Shown piece after piece: positions 56,668 through 64,000 of a stretch of DNA of 64,000 nt. A program made the translations under genes and the position numbers. Below the pieces are notes generated by a model. That model saw only the letters and a list, made by a program, of their open reading frames with translations, was not told the DNA's origin and made no database searches. Every line of letters begins with the position of its first letter. Position 1 is the first letter of the stretch. Origin of the DNA: Caballeronia pedi (GTDB lineage: Bacteria > Pseudomonadota > Gammaproteobacteria > Burkholderiales > Burkholderiaceae); assembly GCF_001544915.2 (NCBI RefSeq), contig NZ_FCOE02000010.1, positions 62,001 to 126,000 on the forward strand, in the 5' to 3' direction.

Positions 56668-57054
56668 TCAGGCTCGCGCGAAACGCAGGCGCAAGTCGTC
56701 GAGAATCATGCGCGCGGTCGCGATGTTGGTCGCGCACGGCACGTTGTGTACGTCGCAGGCGCGCACGAGCGCGTTGATGTCGGGTTCGTGCGGCTGCGGG
56801 GTCATCGGGTCGCGCAGAAAAATCACGATGTCGACGCGCCCTTCCGCCAGTTCCGCGCCGATCTGCAAATCGCCGCCGTGCGGGCCGGAAAGCTTGCGCT
56901 CGACCTCCAGTCCGTGCGCCGCCGCGATGCGCCCGCCGGTCGTGCCCGTCGCGACGAGGCTGCATTGCGCGAGCGTATCGACGAACTCGCCCGCGAGCCT
57001 GACGATGTCGTCCTTCTTCATGTCGTGCGCGATCAGCGCGACGCGTGTGGTCAT
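56668..57054 (-). CDS. mgsA: Methylglyoxal synthase
   Basis: A 128-residue enzyme that converts dihydroxyacetone phosphate to methylglyoxal and phosphate, a bypass that relieves sugar-phosphate stress. Family motifs are in order: [29 protein letters not shown] (56-67) and [20 protein letters not shown], with the active-site Asp and His residues present. Somewhat shorter than E. coli MgsA (152) because of a shorter N- and C-terminus, normal for beta-proteobacteria. It lies 26 bp behind an SDR gene and 24 bp ahead of qorA. Methylglyoxal is toxic, so quinone/carbonyl reductases beside it make sense. Confidence 0.93.
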   Translation of the reverse strand: MTTRVALIAHDMKKDDIVRLAGEFVDTLAQCSLVATGTTGGRIAAAHGLEVERKLSGPHGGDLQIGAELAEGRVDIVIFLRDPMTPQPHEPDINALVRACDVHNVPCATNIATARMILDDLRLRFARA

Positions 57055-57080
57055 GTCGGTGTCCTTGGTCCTTGCCTTGA

Positions 57081-57860
57081 TCAGTAAGTACCGGGGTAAG
57101 CGCCGCCGTCGATCAGCAGGTTCTGACCGGTGATATAGCCCGCATGCACGCTGCACAGGAACGCACAGGCCTTCCCGAACTCCTCCGACGTGCCGAAACG
57201 TCCGGCGGGCAGACTCTGCGCACGGCGCGCGCGCATGTCCTCGACCGAGATGTTCTGCGCCTTCGCCTGCGCTTCCATGGTCACGGCGATGCGGTCGGTG
57301 TCGAAGGTGCCCGGCAGCAGATTGTTGATCGTGACGCCGGTGGACGCGACCTTGCGCGCGACGCCCGCGACAAATCCCGTCAGCCCGGACCGCGCGCCGT
57401 TGGACAGGCCGAGCACATCGATCGGCGCCTTCACCGACGAACTCGTGATGTTCACCACGCGCCCGAAGCCGCGCTCGATCATGCCGTCGATGGTCGCCTT
57501 GATCAGCTCGATCGGCGTCAGCATGTTGCCTTCCAGCGCCTTGATCCACATGTCGTGCGTGAAGGTGCGGAAGTCGCCCGGCGGCGGCCCGCCCGCGTTG
57601 TTGACCAGAATGTCCGGCGCCGGGCACGCGGCGAGCGCGGCGGCGTGGCCCTCGGGCGTCGTGATGTCGCCCGCGACGGTCGTCACGGTCACGCCATATT
57701 GCGCGCGAATGTGCGCGGCCGTCGCTTCGAGCGTTTCCGCCGTGCGCGCAGTGATGACCAGATTCACGCCTTCTGCGGCGAGCGCTTCGGCGCAGCCGCG
57801 TCCGAGACCCTTGCTCGCCGCGCACACGAGCGCCGTGCGCCCCGCGATTCCCATATCCAT
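57081..57860 (-). CDS. SDR-family oxidoreductase lacking the classical YxxxK pair
   Basis: A 259-residue short-chain dehydrogenase-like protein. The nucleotide loop ([17 protein letters not shown]), NNAGG and the catalytic-type Ser region ([20 protein letters not shown]) are present, but where Y-x-x-x-K is expected the sequence reads SNGARSGL, so both Tyr and Lys are replaced. Such forms exist among 3-oxoacyl-ACP-reductase-like proteins and may use other residues. GGGAGG sits six bases before the ATG at 57860, preferred over the ATG at 57866. First gene of the mgsA operon. Confidence 0.82.
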   Translation of the reverse strand: MDMGIAGRTALVCAASKGLGRGCAEALAAEGVNLVITARTAETLEATAAHIRAQYGVTVTTVAGDITTPEGHAAALAACPAPDILVNNAGGPPPGDFRTFTHDMWIKALEGNMLTPIELIKATIDGMIERGFGRVVNITSSSVKAPIDVLGLSNGARSGLTGFVAGVARKVASTGVTINNLLPGTFDTDRIAVTMEAQAKAQNISVEDMRARRAQSLPAGRFGTSEEFGKACAFLCSVHAGYITGQNLLIDGGAYPGTY

Positions 57861-58069
57861 CGTCATCCTCCCTCGTCGTTTGTCACAGATCGTGATGTCT
57901 TCGCAATTCTAGAAGAATCGGGGCGGCAACGTCGGCGGCCGCTCGGGACGACGCGCGCGATTCTTCTTAGGCGCGGGCGGGCTTTTGGGTAAACTGTCGC
58001 CACTGTCCGCTCCCCGAGCGTCAGAAGCAGAACATCACACGAGCAGGACGCGCCGCGCGCGCGAAACCC

Positions 58070-58723
58070 ATGAAACAAGACAGCCGCTTTCCCAATCTCT
58101 TCATCACCGATCACCCGCTGATCCAGCACAAGCTCACCCACATGCGCGACAAGGACACGTCCACGCGCACGTTCCGCGAGCTGCTGCGGGAAATCACGCT
58201 GCTGATGGGCTACGAAATCACGCGCAATCTGCCGCTCACGACCAAACGCGTGGAAACGCCGCTCGTCGAGATCGACGCGCCCGTGATCGCCGGCAAGAAG
58301 CTCGCGATCGTGCCGGTGCTGCGCGCGGGCATCGGCATGTCGGACGGCTTGCTGGATCTGGTGCCGTCGGCGCGGGTCGGGCATATCGGCGTGTATCGGG
58401 CGGAGGATCATCGCCCGGTCGAGTATCTCGTGCGCCTGCCGCCCGACCTCGAAGAGCGCGTCTTCATCCTGTGCGATCCGATGGTCGCCACGGGCTATTC
58501 GGCGGTGCACGCCGTCGACGTGATGAAGCGCCGCAAGGTGCACGCCGACAACATCGTGTTCGTCGCGCTGGTCGCCGCGCCGGAAGGCGTGAAGGTGTTC
58601 CAGGACGCGCATCCGGACGTGAAGCTCTACGTCGCGTCGCTCGATTCGCATCTGAACGACCATGCGTATATCGTTCCGGGCCTCGGCGACGCGGGCGACC
58701 GCCTGTTCGGCACGAAAAACTGA
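58070..58723 (+). CDS. upp: Uracil phosphoribosyltransferase
   Basis: A 217-residue pyrimidine-salvage enzyme: uracil + PRPP to UMP + PPi. The PRPP-binding motif [10 protein letters not shown] lies at 136-145, with [19 protein letters not shown] upstream and [12 protein letters not shown] as the uracil-binding flap. Length is close to E. coli (208). It is a single gene with a terminator behind it and a 200-bp promoter region shared with the divergent SDR/mgsA operon. Confidence 0.97.
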   Translation: MKQDSRFPNLFITDHPLIQHKLTHMRDKDTSTRTFRELLREITLLMGYEITRNLPLTTKRVETPLVEIDAPVIAGKKLAIVPVLRAGIGMSDGLLDLVPSARVGHIGVYRAEDHRPVEYLVRLPPDLEERVFILCDPMVATGYSAVHAVDVMKRRKVHADNIVFVALVAAPEGVKVFQDAHPDVKLYVASLDSHLNDHAYIVPGLGDAGDRLFGTKN

Positions 58724-58754
58724 GCGTTCGCTGAATTCCCGCCATCGACTCCGA

Positions 58755-58780
58755 CCGCCGCGCTGATGCGCGGCGGTTTG
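58755..58780 (+). terminator. Rho-independent terminator of upp
   Basis: CCGCCGCG-ctgatg-CGCGGCGG followed by a short TTTGCATTT. A moderate T-run. Confidence 0.65.
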
Positions 58781-59061
58781 CATTTGGGCGTCGCTTGGTA
58801 CGATTTCGTCCGGATTCGATGGAAATGCGCCCGATTGGCACCGATTTTCCCGCGCCCGAGCGCGCGCAGCGGTACTGAGCGCGCGCGTCGCCATGCTAAA
58901 ATTTGAGTCTGTTCCTATTCGCGTTGCGCCGGATCGAACGATCCGCGAGCGAAGCCGGCGGCCATTCTGGACGCGTGCCGGACAGACACATTCAGCAGCA
59001 CAGCAAGCACGACAGAACACTAGGCGCACGGCACGAAGCCCGCGCGCGATGGAGAAAGGTA
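58781..59061. other. Promoter region of yebC
   Basis: No gene is seen in the 338-bp gap between upp and yebC. TAAAAT at 58895-58900 may be a -10 box; a matching -35 is not clear. Confidence 0.35.
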
Positions 59062-59790
59062 ATGGCGGGTCATTCGAAATGGGCCAACATCAAGCATAAG
59101 AAGGCCGCGGCCGACGCGAAGAAGGGCAAGGTCTGGACGCGCCTCATCAAGGAAATCCAGGTCGCGGCGCGCATGGGCGGCGGCGAGGTCGATTCGAACC
59201 CGCGCCTGCGTCTGGCCGTCGACAAGGCGTACGACGCCAACATGCCGAAGGACAACGTCAACCGCGCGATCCAGCGCGGCGTGGGCGGCGTCGATGGCGC
59301 GAACTACGAAGAAATCCGCTACGAAGGCTACGGCATCGGCGGCGCGGCGGTCATCGTCGACACAATGACGGACAACCGCACCCGCACCGTCGCGGAAGTG
59401 CGCCACGCATTCTCGAAGTTCGGCGGCAACATGGGCACGGACGGCTCGGTGTCGTTCATGTTCGATCACGTCGGCCAGTTCCTGTTCGCGCCCGGCACGC
59501 CGGAAGACAAGCTGATGGACGCGGCGCTCGAAGCCGGCGCGGACGACGTCGTGACGAACGAGGACGGCAGCATCGAGGTGATCTGCCAGCCGTTCGATTT
59601 TCAGAAGGTGAAGGACGCGCTCGAAGCCGCGGGCTTCAAGGCGGAACTCGCCGAAGTGACGATGAAACCGCAGACCGAAGTCGAGTTCACCGGCGACGAC
59701 GCAGTCAAAATGCAAAAACTGCTCGACGCGCTCGAAAATCTCGACGACGTGCAGGAAGTCCATACCAACGCCGCGATCAACGAAGACTGA
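59062..59790 (+). CDS. yebC: YebC/PmpR/TACO1-family protein
   Basis: A 242-residue protein starting [20 protein letters not shown], the invariant family start. Described members act as DNA-binding regulators or help ribosomes pass polyproline and other difficult stretches. The core [20 protein letters not shown] and the acidic C-terminus are conserved, and length is standard (240-250). GGAGAAAGG precedes the ATG. Confidence 0.95.
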   Translation: MAGHSKWANIKHKKAAADAKKGKVWTRLIKEIQVAARMGGGEVDSNPRLRLAVDKAYDANMPKDNVNRAIQRGVGGVDGANYEEIRYEGYGIGGAAVIVDTMTDNRTRTVAEVRHAFSKFGGNMGTDGSVSFMFDHVGQFLFAPGTPEDKLMDAALEAGADDVVTNEDGSIEVICQPFDFQKVKDALEAAGFKAELAEVTMKPQTEVEFTGDDAVKMQKLLDALENLDDVQEVHTNAAINED

Positions 59791-60052
59791 GCTTCGTATC
59801 GCAATCAGGCACCGGGGGCGCGGTGAAAAAAGTAACCGCCCCGCCCTCGTGTGGAACGTCTTTCGCTTCGGCTCGTGTGCCGGAGCAGCGCCGCACCATC
59901 GATGCGGCGTGGCATCGCCCGAGGAAGGCGCGTGACGCAGCCGATGTCAGCGCGAGCCGCCTTCCCGACGCCATGACCGCCGTCATGCGTTCGGCGCGAT
60001 GTGCCCATCGCTTTTTCTCAAGCCGCTTTTTGTCAGGATTTCGGGGATTCAA

Positions 60053-61345
60053 ATGAAGTTACTCGTCGTCGGTTCCGGCGGCCGCGAACATGCGCTGGCC
60101 TGGAAGCTCGCGCAATCGCCGCGCGTGCAGATCGTCTATGTGGCGCCTGGCAACGGCGGCACCGCGCAGGACGAGCGTCTGCGCAACGTCGACATCACGG
60201 ACGCGGCGGAACTCGCCGATTTCGTCGAGAAGGAGCATGTCGCGTTCACGCTCGTCGGGCCGGAACAGCCGCTTGCCGCGGGCATCGTCAATCTGTTCCG
60301 CTCGCGCGGCCTGAAAATCTTCGGGCCGAGCAAGGAAGCCGCGCAACTCGAAAGCTCGAAGGACTTCGCCAAGGCGTTCATGAAGCGCCACAGCATCCCG
60401 ACCGCCGAGTACGAAACCTTCTCCGACACCGCCGCCGCGCACGCGTACATCGACGCGAAAGGCGCGCCGATCGTCATCAAGGCGGACGGACTGGCGGCCG
60501 GCAAGGGCGTGGTCGTCGCGATGACGCTGGAAGAAGCGCACGCCGCCGTCGATTCCATGCTCGCCGACAACAAGCTCGGCGATGCGGGTGCGCGCGTCGT
60601 GATCGAGGAATTCCTCGCGGGCGAGGAAGCCAGTTTCATCGTGATGGTGGACGGCAAGCACGTGCTGCCGCTCGCTTCCAGCCAGGACCACAAGCGCCTG
60701 CTCGACGGCGACCGCGGCCCGAACACCGGCGGCATGGGCGCGTATTCGCCCGCGCCGATCGTCACGCCGCAACTGCACGCGCGCGTGATGCGCGAGATCA
60801 TCCTGCCGACGGTGCGCGGCATGGAAAACGAAGGCATCCGCTTCACCGGCTTCCTGTACGCCGGCCTGATGATCGACGCGAACGGCAATCCGAAGACGCT
60901 CGAATTCAACTGCCGCATGGGCGACCCCGAGACGCAGCCGATCATGGCGCGCCTGAAGGGCGACTTCTCGAAAGTCGTGGAAATGGCGATCGACGGCAAG
61001 CTCGACAGCATCGAACTCGACTGGGACCGGCGCACGGCGCTCGGCGTCGTGCTCGCCGCGCACAACTATCCGGAGACGCCGCGCAAGGGCGACCGGATCA
61101 GCGGCATTCCGGCGGAAACCGAGAATTCGGTCACTTTCCACGCAGGCACGACGCTTACCGACGGAAAACTGTCGACTTCGGGCGGGCGCGTGCTGTGCGT
61201 CGTCGGTCTGGCGGATTCCGTGCGCGGCGCGCAATCCGTGGTCTACGATACAGTCAACCAGATTTCGTTCGACGGCATGCAGTATCGCCGGGACATCGGC
61301 TATCGGGCGGTGAATCGCAAGCAATCCGTGGACAAGCACGGCTGA
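60053..61345 (+). CDS. purD: Phosphoribosylamine-glycine ligase
   Basis: The ATP-grasp enzyme that joins glycine to phosphoribosylamine in step two of purine synthesis. The 430-residue protein begins MKLLVVGSGGREHALAWKLA and contains IVIKADGLAAGKGVVV, DHKRLLDGDRGPNTGGMGAY and FNCRMGDPETQPI. Length matches E. coli (429). The start is set by the family N-terminus. A strong terminator-like hairpin lies 28 bp behind the stop. Confidence 0.97.
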   Translation: MKLLVVGSGGREHALAWKLAQSPRVQIVYVAPGNGGTAQDERLRNVDITDAAELADFVEKEHVAFTLVGPEQPLAAGIVNLFRSRGLKIFGPSKEAAQLESSKDFAKAFMKRHSIPTAEYETFSDTAAAHAYIDAKGAPIVIKADGLAAGKGVVVAMTLEEAHAAVDSMLADNKLGDAGARVVIEEFLAGEEASFIVMVDGKHVLPLASSQDHKRLLDGDRGPNTGGMGAYSPAPIVTPQLHARVMREIILPTVRGMENEGIRFTGFLYAGLMIDANGNPKTLEFNCRMGDPETQPIMARLKGDFSKVVEMAIDGKLDSIELDWDRRTALGVVLAAHNYPETPRKGDRISGIPAETENSVTFHAGTTLTDGKLSTSGGRVLCVVGLADSVRGAQSVVYDTVNQISFDGMQYRRDIGYRAVNRKQSVDKHG

Positions 61346-61372
61346 AGCTGCATCAGAGTCGCATGAGCACAC

Positions 61373-61407
61373 GCGCTGCCGGACCTCGTGTCCGGCAGCG
61401 CGCTTTT
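61373..61407 (+). terminator. Hairpin terminator between purD and hemF
   Basis: A perfect 12-bp stem GCGCTGCCGGAC / GTCCGGCAGCGC with a 5-base loop, followed by GCTTTTG. Very stable, but the T-run is short, so some read-through into hemF is possible. Confidence 0.7.
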
Positions 61408-61475
61408 GAGAGTTTCGAGACGGAGGGTTTACCCCCGCCCATTTCTGGCCGCCCACGGGGCGCACGCAGCAATCG

Positions 61476-62435
61476 ATGAGTGAACCGAACCGCAGCGCGG
61501 AACAACGCAAAGAACACGACGCAGCCCACGATATCGGGGCCGTCCGCGACTATCTGACGGGCCTGCAGACGCGCATCGCCGATGCGCTCGGCGCCTTCGA
61601 CGGCGCCGCCTTCGCCACCGACGCCTGGACCCGCGAGCCCGGCGCGCATCTGCGCGGCGGCGGCGTGACGCGCATCCTGGAAGGCGGCGGTTTTTTCGAG
61701 CGCGGCGGCATCGGCTTTTCGGACGTGCAGGGCGACGCGCTGCCGCCTTCCGCGAGCGCGGCGCGCCCGCAGCTCGCCGGACGCGGCTTCGAGGCGCTGG
61801 GCGTATCGCTCGTGATGCATCCGCGCAATCCGCACTGCCCGACCGTGCACATGAACGTGCGCATGCTCACCGCGACGAAAGAAGGCGAAGCGCCGGTCTT
61901 CTGGTTCGGCGGCGGCATGGATCTCACGCCGATCTACGGCTACGAGGACGATGCGCGGCATTTCCATCGGGTCTGCCGCGACGCGCTCGATCCGTTCGGT
62001 GCGGAGCTGTATCCACGCTTCAAGACGTGGTGCGACGAGTATTTCTATCTGAAGCACCGCAACGAGCAGCGGGGCATCGGCGGCATTTTCTTCGACGATT
62101 TCTCCGAGCCCGGCTTCGAGCGCTCGTTCGCGATGATGCGCAGTGTCGGCGATGCGTTCCTGAAAGCGTATCTGCCCGTGATCGAACGCCGCCGCGACAT
62201 GCCGTATTCGGAGCACGAGCGCGAGTTTCAGGCGTACCGGCGCGGGCGCTACGTCGAATTCAATCTCGTGTTCGACCGCGGCACGCATTTCGGCCTGCAA
62301 AGCGGCGGACGCACCGAGTCGATTCTGATGTCGATGCCGCCCGTCGCGAACTGGCGCTACGACTGGACGCCCGAGCCCGGCACGCCGGAAGCGCGCCTGT
62401 ATGAAGATTTCCTGGTGCGGCGCGAATGGCTGTGA
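61476..62435 (+). CDS. hemF: Coproporphyrinogen III oxidase, aerobic
   Basis: The oxygen-dependent enzyme that forms protoporphyrinogen IX in heme synthesis. The 319-residue protein has [40 protein letters not shown] and [20 protein letters not shown], as expected. It has some 20 residues more than E. coli (299), mainly at the N-terminus. Its last 10 bp overlap nadD, so hemF, nadD, rsfS and rlmH form one closely spaced unit. Confidence 0.97.
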   Translation: MSEPNRSAEQRKEHDAAHDIGAVRDYLTGLQTRIADALGAFDGAAFATDAWTREPGAHLRGGGVTRILEGGGFFERGGIGFSDVQGDALPPSASAARPQLAGRGFEALGVSLVMHPRNPHCPTVHMNVRMLTATKEGEAPVFWFGGGMDLTPIYGYEDDARHFHRVCRDALDPFGAELYPRFKTWCDEYFYLKHRNEQRGIGGIFFDDFSEPGFERSFAMMRSVGDAFLKAYLPVIERRRDMPYSEHEREFQAYRRGRYVEFNLVFDRGTHFGLQSGGRTESILMSMPPVANWRYDWTPEPGTPEARLYEDFLVRREWL

Positions 62436-63112
62436 ACCAGGCCGCACCTTGCGGGAAGCGCGTCGGAATATTCGGCGGCACCTTCGATCCGATCCACAAC
62501 GGGCATCTCGCGCTGGCGCGGCGTTTCGTCGACCTGCTGCGACTGACCGATCTCGTGCTGCTGCCCGCCGGTCAGCCGTGGCAGAAGGCGGGCGTATCTG
62601 CGCCGGAGCATCGGCTGGCGATGACGCGCGCGGCGGCGGCATCGCTCGAACTCGACGGCGTCCGGATCACCGTCGCCACCGATGAAATCGACCGCAAGGG
62701 CGACACCTATACCGTCGATACGCTCGCCCGCTGGCGCGAGCGCGAAGGCGCGGACGCATCGATTTCGCTGCTGATGGGAGCGGATCAGCTCGTCAAGCTC
62801 CACTCGTGGCATCAATGGATGCGGCTCTTCGACTACGCGCACATCTGCGTGGAAACGCGCCCGGGCTTCGATGTCTCGACGCTGCCCGCGCCGGTCGCCG
62901 CCGAAGTCGGAAAGCGCGCCGCATCGCCCGAAACACTGCAAGCGAGCGCGCACGGGCACGTGCTCATCGACGCGACGCTTCTCATCGACGTATCCGCCAC
63001 GGCGATCCGCGAGGAAGCGCGCACGATGAAAGACGAGTCCAATGCCCGCGCTCAGGTCCCACCCGCAGTTTGGGACTATATTGTTCAACATCACTTGTAC
63101 CAGACACGGTAA
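62426..63112 (+). CDS. nadD: Nicotinate-nucleotide adenylyltransferase
   Basis: Converts nicotinate mononucleotide and ATP into deamido-NAD in NAD synthesis. The 228-residue protein has the nucleotidyl-transferase motif [11 protein letters not shown] (17-27) and the C-terminal [11 protein letters not shown] (IS-x-T-x-IR type). It starts inside the hemF stop region in another frame, so translation is likely coupled. rsfS follows after 2 bp. Confidence 0.96.
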   Translation: MAVNQAAPCGKRVGIFGGTFDPIHNGHLALARRFVDLLRLTDLVLLPAGQPWQKAGVSAPEHRLAMTRAAAASLELDGVRITVATDEIDRKGDTYTVDTLARWREREGADASISLLMGADQLVKLHSWHQWMRLFDYAHICVETRPGFDVSTLPAPVAAEVGKRAASPETLQASAHGHVLIDATLLIDVSATAIREEARTMKDESNARAQVPPAVWDYIVQHHLYQTR

Positions 63113-63114
63113 CT

Positions 63115-63567
63115 ATGGAACTTCAGAAGCTTCAACGCGCGATCATCGACGGTCTCGAAGACGTCAAGGCGCAAGACATCAAGGTCTTCAACACAACTCA
63201 CCTGACGTCGCTGTTCGACCGCGTCGTCGTGGCGAGCGGCACGTCGAACCGGCAGACCAAGGCGCTCGCCAACAGCGTGCGCGAGAAGGTCAAGGAAGCG
63301 GGTGGCGACATCATCTCGACGGAAGGCGAAGAGATCGGCGAATGGGTGCTGGTCGATTGCGGCGACGCGGTCGTGCACATCCTGCAACCGGCGCTGCGCC
63401 AGTACTACAACCTCGAAGAAGTCTGGGGCGACAAGCCCGTGCGCGTGAAGCTGCAGAAGTCGAACATGTTCGGCGGCGCGAGCGTTACGGCTGACGAAGA
63501 CGAGGACGAGGAAGACGCCGCGCCCGCAGTCAAACGTGTCGCGCGCAAGACCACGCGCAAGCACTGA
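63115..63567 (+). CDS. rsfS: Ribosomal silencing factor RsfS
   Basis: A 150-residue protein that binds L14 on the large subunit and blocks 30S joining when nutrients are scarce. Family blocks: [40 protein letters not shown] and [17 protein letters not shown]. About 30 extra residues at the C-terminus are acidic and then basic ([12 protein letters not shown], then Lys/Arg-rich), beyond the usual ~105-120. It lies between nadD and rlmH in the order common in bacteria. Confidence 0.95.
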   Translation: MELQKLQRAIIDGLEDVKAQDIKVFNTTHLTSLFDRVVVASGTSNRQTKALANSVREKVKEAGGDIISTEGEEIGEWVLVDCGDAVVHILQPALRQYYNLEEVWGDKPVRVKLQKSNMFGGASVTADEDEDEEDAAPAVKRVARKTTRKH

Positions 63568-63581
63568 AGCCGCTTCGTTCG

Positions 63582-64000
63582 ATGAAGCTGGTCATCCTCG
63601 CCGTCGGACACAAGATGCCCGACTGGATCACGAATGGCTTCGACGAATACGCGAAGCGCATGCCGCCCGAACTGCGCATCGAGCTGAAAGAGATCAAGCC
63701 CGAGCAGCGCTCGTCGGGACGCAACGCCGAGAGCGTGATGGCGGCTGAGAAGCAGCGCATCGAGGCCGCCTTGCCGAAGAACGCGCGCGTCGTCGCACTC
63801 GACGAACGCGGCCGCGACTGGACCACGATGCAACTCGCGAACGCCCTGCCCGGCTGGCAGCAGGATGGGCGCGACGTCGCGTTCGTGATCGGCGGCGCGG
63901 ACGGACTCGATCCGGCCGTGAAGTCGCGCGCCGAACTGATGCTGCGCATATCGAGCCTCACGTTGCCGCACGGCATGGTGCGCGTGCTGCTCGCCGAACA
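63582..64000 (+). CDS. rlmH: 23S rRNA pseudouridine-1915 N3-methyltransferase RlmH (cut by window edge)
   Basis: A SPOUT methyltransferase that modifies pseudouridine 1915 in helix 69 of 23S rRNA. It starts [20 protein letters not shown] and shows the SAM knot residues [11 protein letters not shown] and [15 protein letters not shown]. About 139 of the usual ~156 codons are visible; the end lies beyond the window. Fourteen bp separate it from the rsfS stop. Confidence 0.96.
   Translation, partial: MKLVILAVGHKMPDWITNGFDEYAKRMPPELRIELKEIKPEQRSSGRNAESVMAAEKQRIEAALPKNARVVALDERGRDWTTMQLANALPGWQQDGRDVAFVIGGADGLDPAVKSRAELMLRISSLTLPHGMVRVLLAE

Overview
The window is a 64 kb piece of a GC-rich beta-proteobacterial chromosome. 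Gene content and order (hrpA/argA, thiC behind a TPP riboswitch, recCBD, mdtABC, purD-hemF-nadD-rsfS-rlmH) and the Arg/Ala-rich codon use point to Burkholderiaceae, most likely Paraburkholderia or Caballeronia. This placement is from recognised families and gene order; no alignment was run. Both ends cut genes: hrpA at the left and rlmH at the right.

Layout. 1-5.4 kb: divergent hrpA and argA only 22 bp apart, then yggX, a ProP-like transporter, a YfcE-type phosphodiesterase and tRNA-Leu(UAA). 5.45-9.0 kb: an AT-richer, decayed island directly behind the tRNA. It holds a broken phage lysis cassette (holin with an in-frame stop; internally deleted lambda-R-like endolysin), one intact acyltransferase-3 gene, a second one that has lost its 5' end, and the remnant of an unidentified gene. 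9.0-12.8 kb: small lipoproteins and hypotheticals, a CpdA-like phosphodiesterase and an MFS exporter. 12.8-17.1 kb: a stress/signalling cluster with a stand-alone receiver, a NarL-type regulator, a ferritin-like protein, two tandem DUF1328 membrane peptides, a divergent CHASE3-type histidine kinase and an entericidin-like lipoprotein.

17-26.8 kb: a DUF4397 lipoprotein, two EamA permeases, the TPP riboswitch and thiC, small envelope lipoproteins and L-lactate permease. 26.8-36.3 kb: a minus-strand operon recC-recB-recD-arfB whose rec genes overlap by 4 bp. 36.5-45 kb: a FUSC exporter with an Ala-rich insert, an Lrp-type regulator divergent from a cysteine-dioxygenase-like gene, an MscS channel, small envelope proteins and two candidate small RNAs. 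45.1-54.2 kb: an IclR regulator and the mdtABC tripartite efflux operon without an outer-membrane gene. 54.2-57.9 kb: a minus-strand operon SDR-mgsA-qor-kdpE that carries a KdpE-type regulator with no kdpD beside it. 58-64 kb: upp, yebC, purD, hemF-nadD-rsfS-rlmH.

Most of the window is ordinary housekeeping and envelope biology. I did not find a convincing new multi-gene system. The items most worth checking are the palindromic shared -10 box and probable leaderless start between hrpA and argA, the two intergenic small-RNA candidates (39.45 and 44.8 kb), the prophage relic behind tRNA-Leu, the Ser/Thr-rich insert in MdtC, and the SDR protein that lacks the usual Tyr/Lys catalytic pair.
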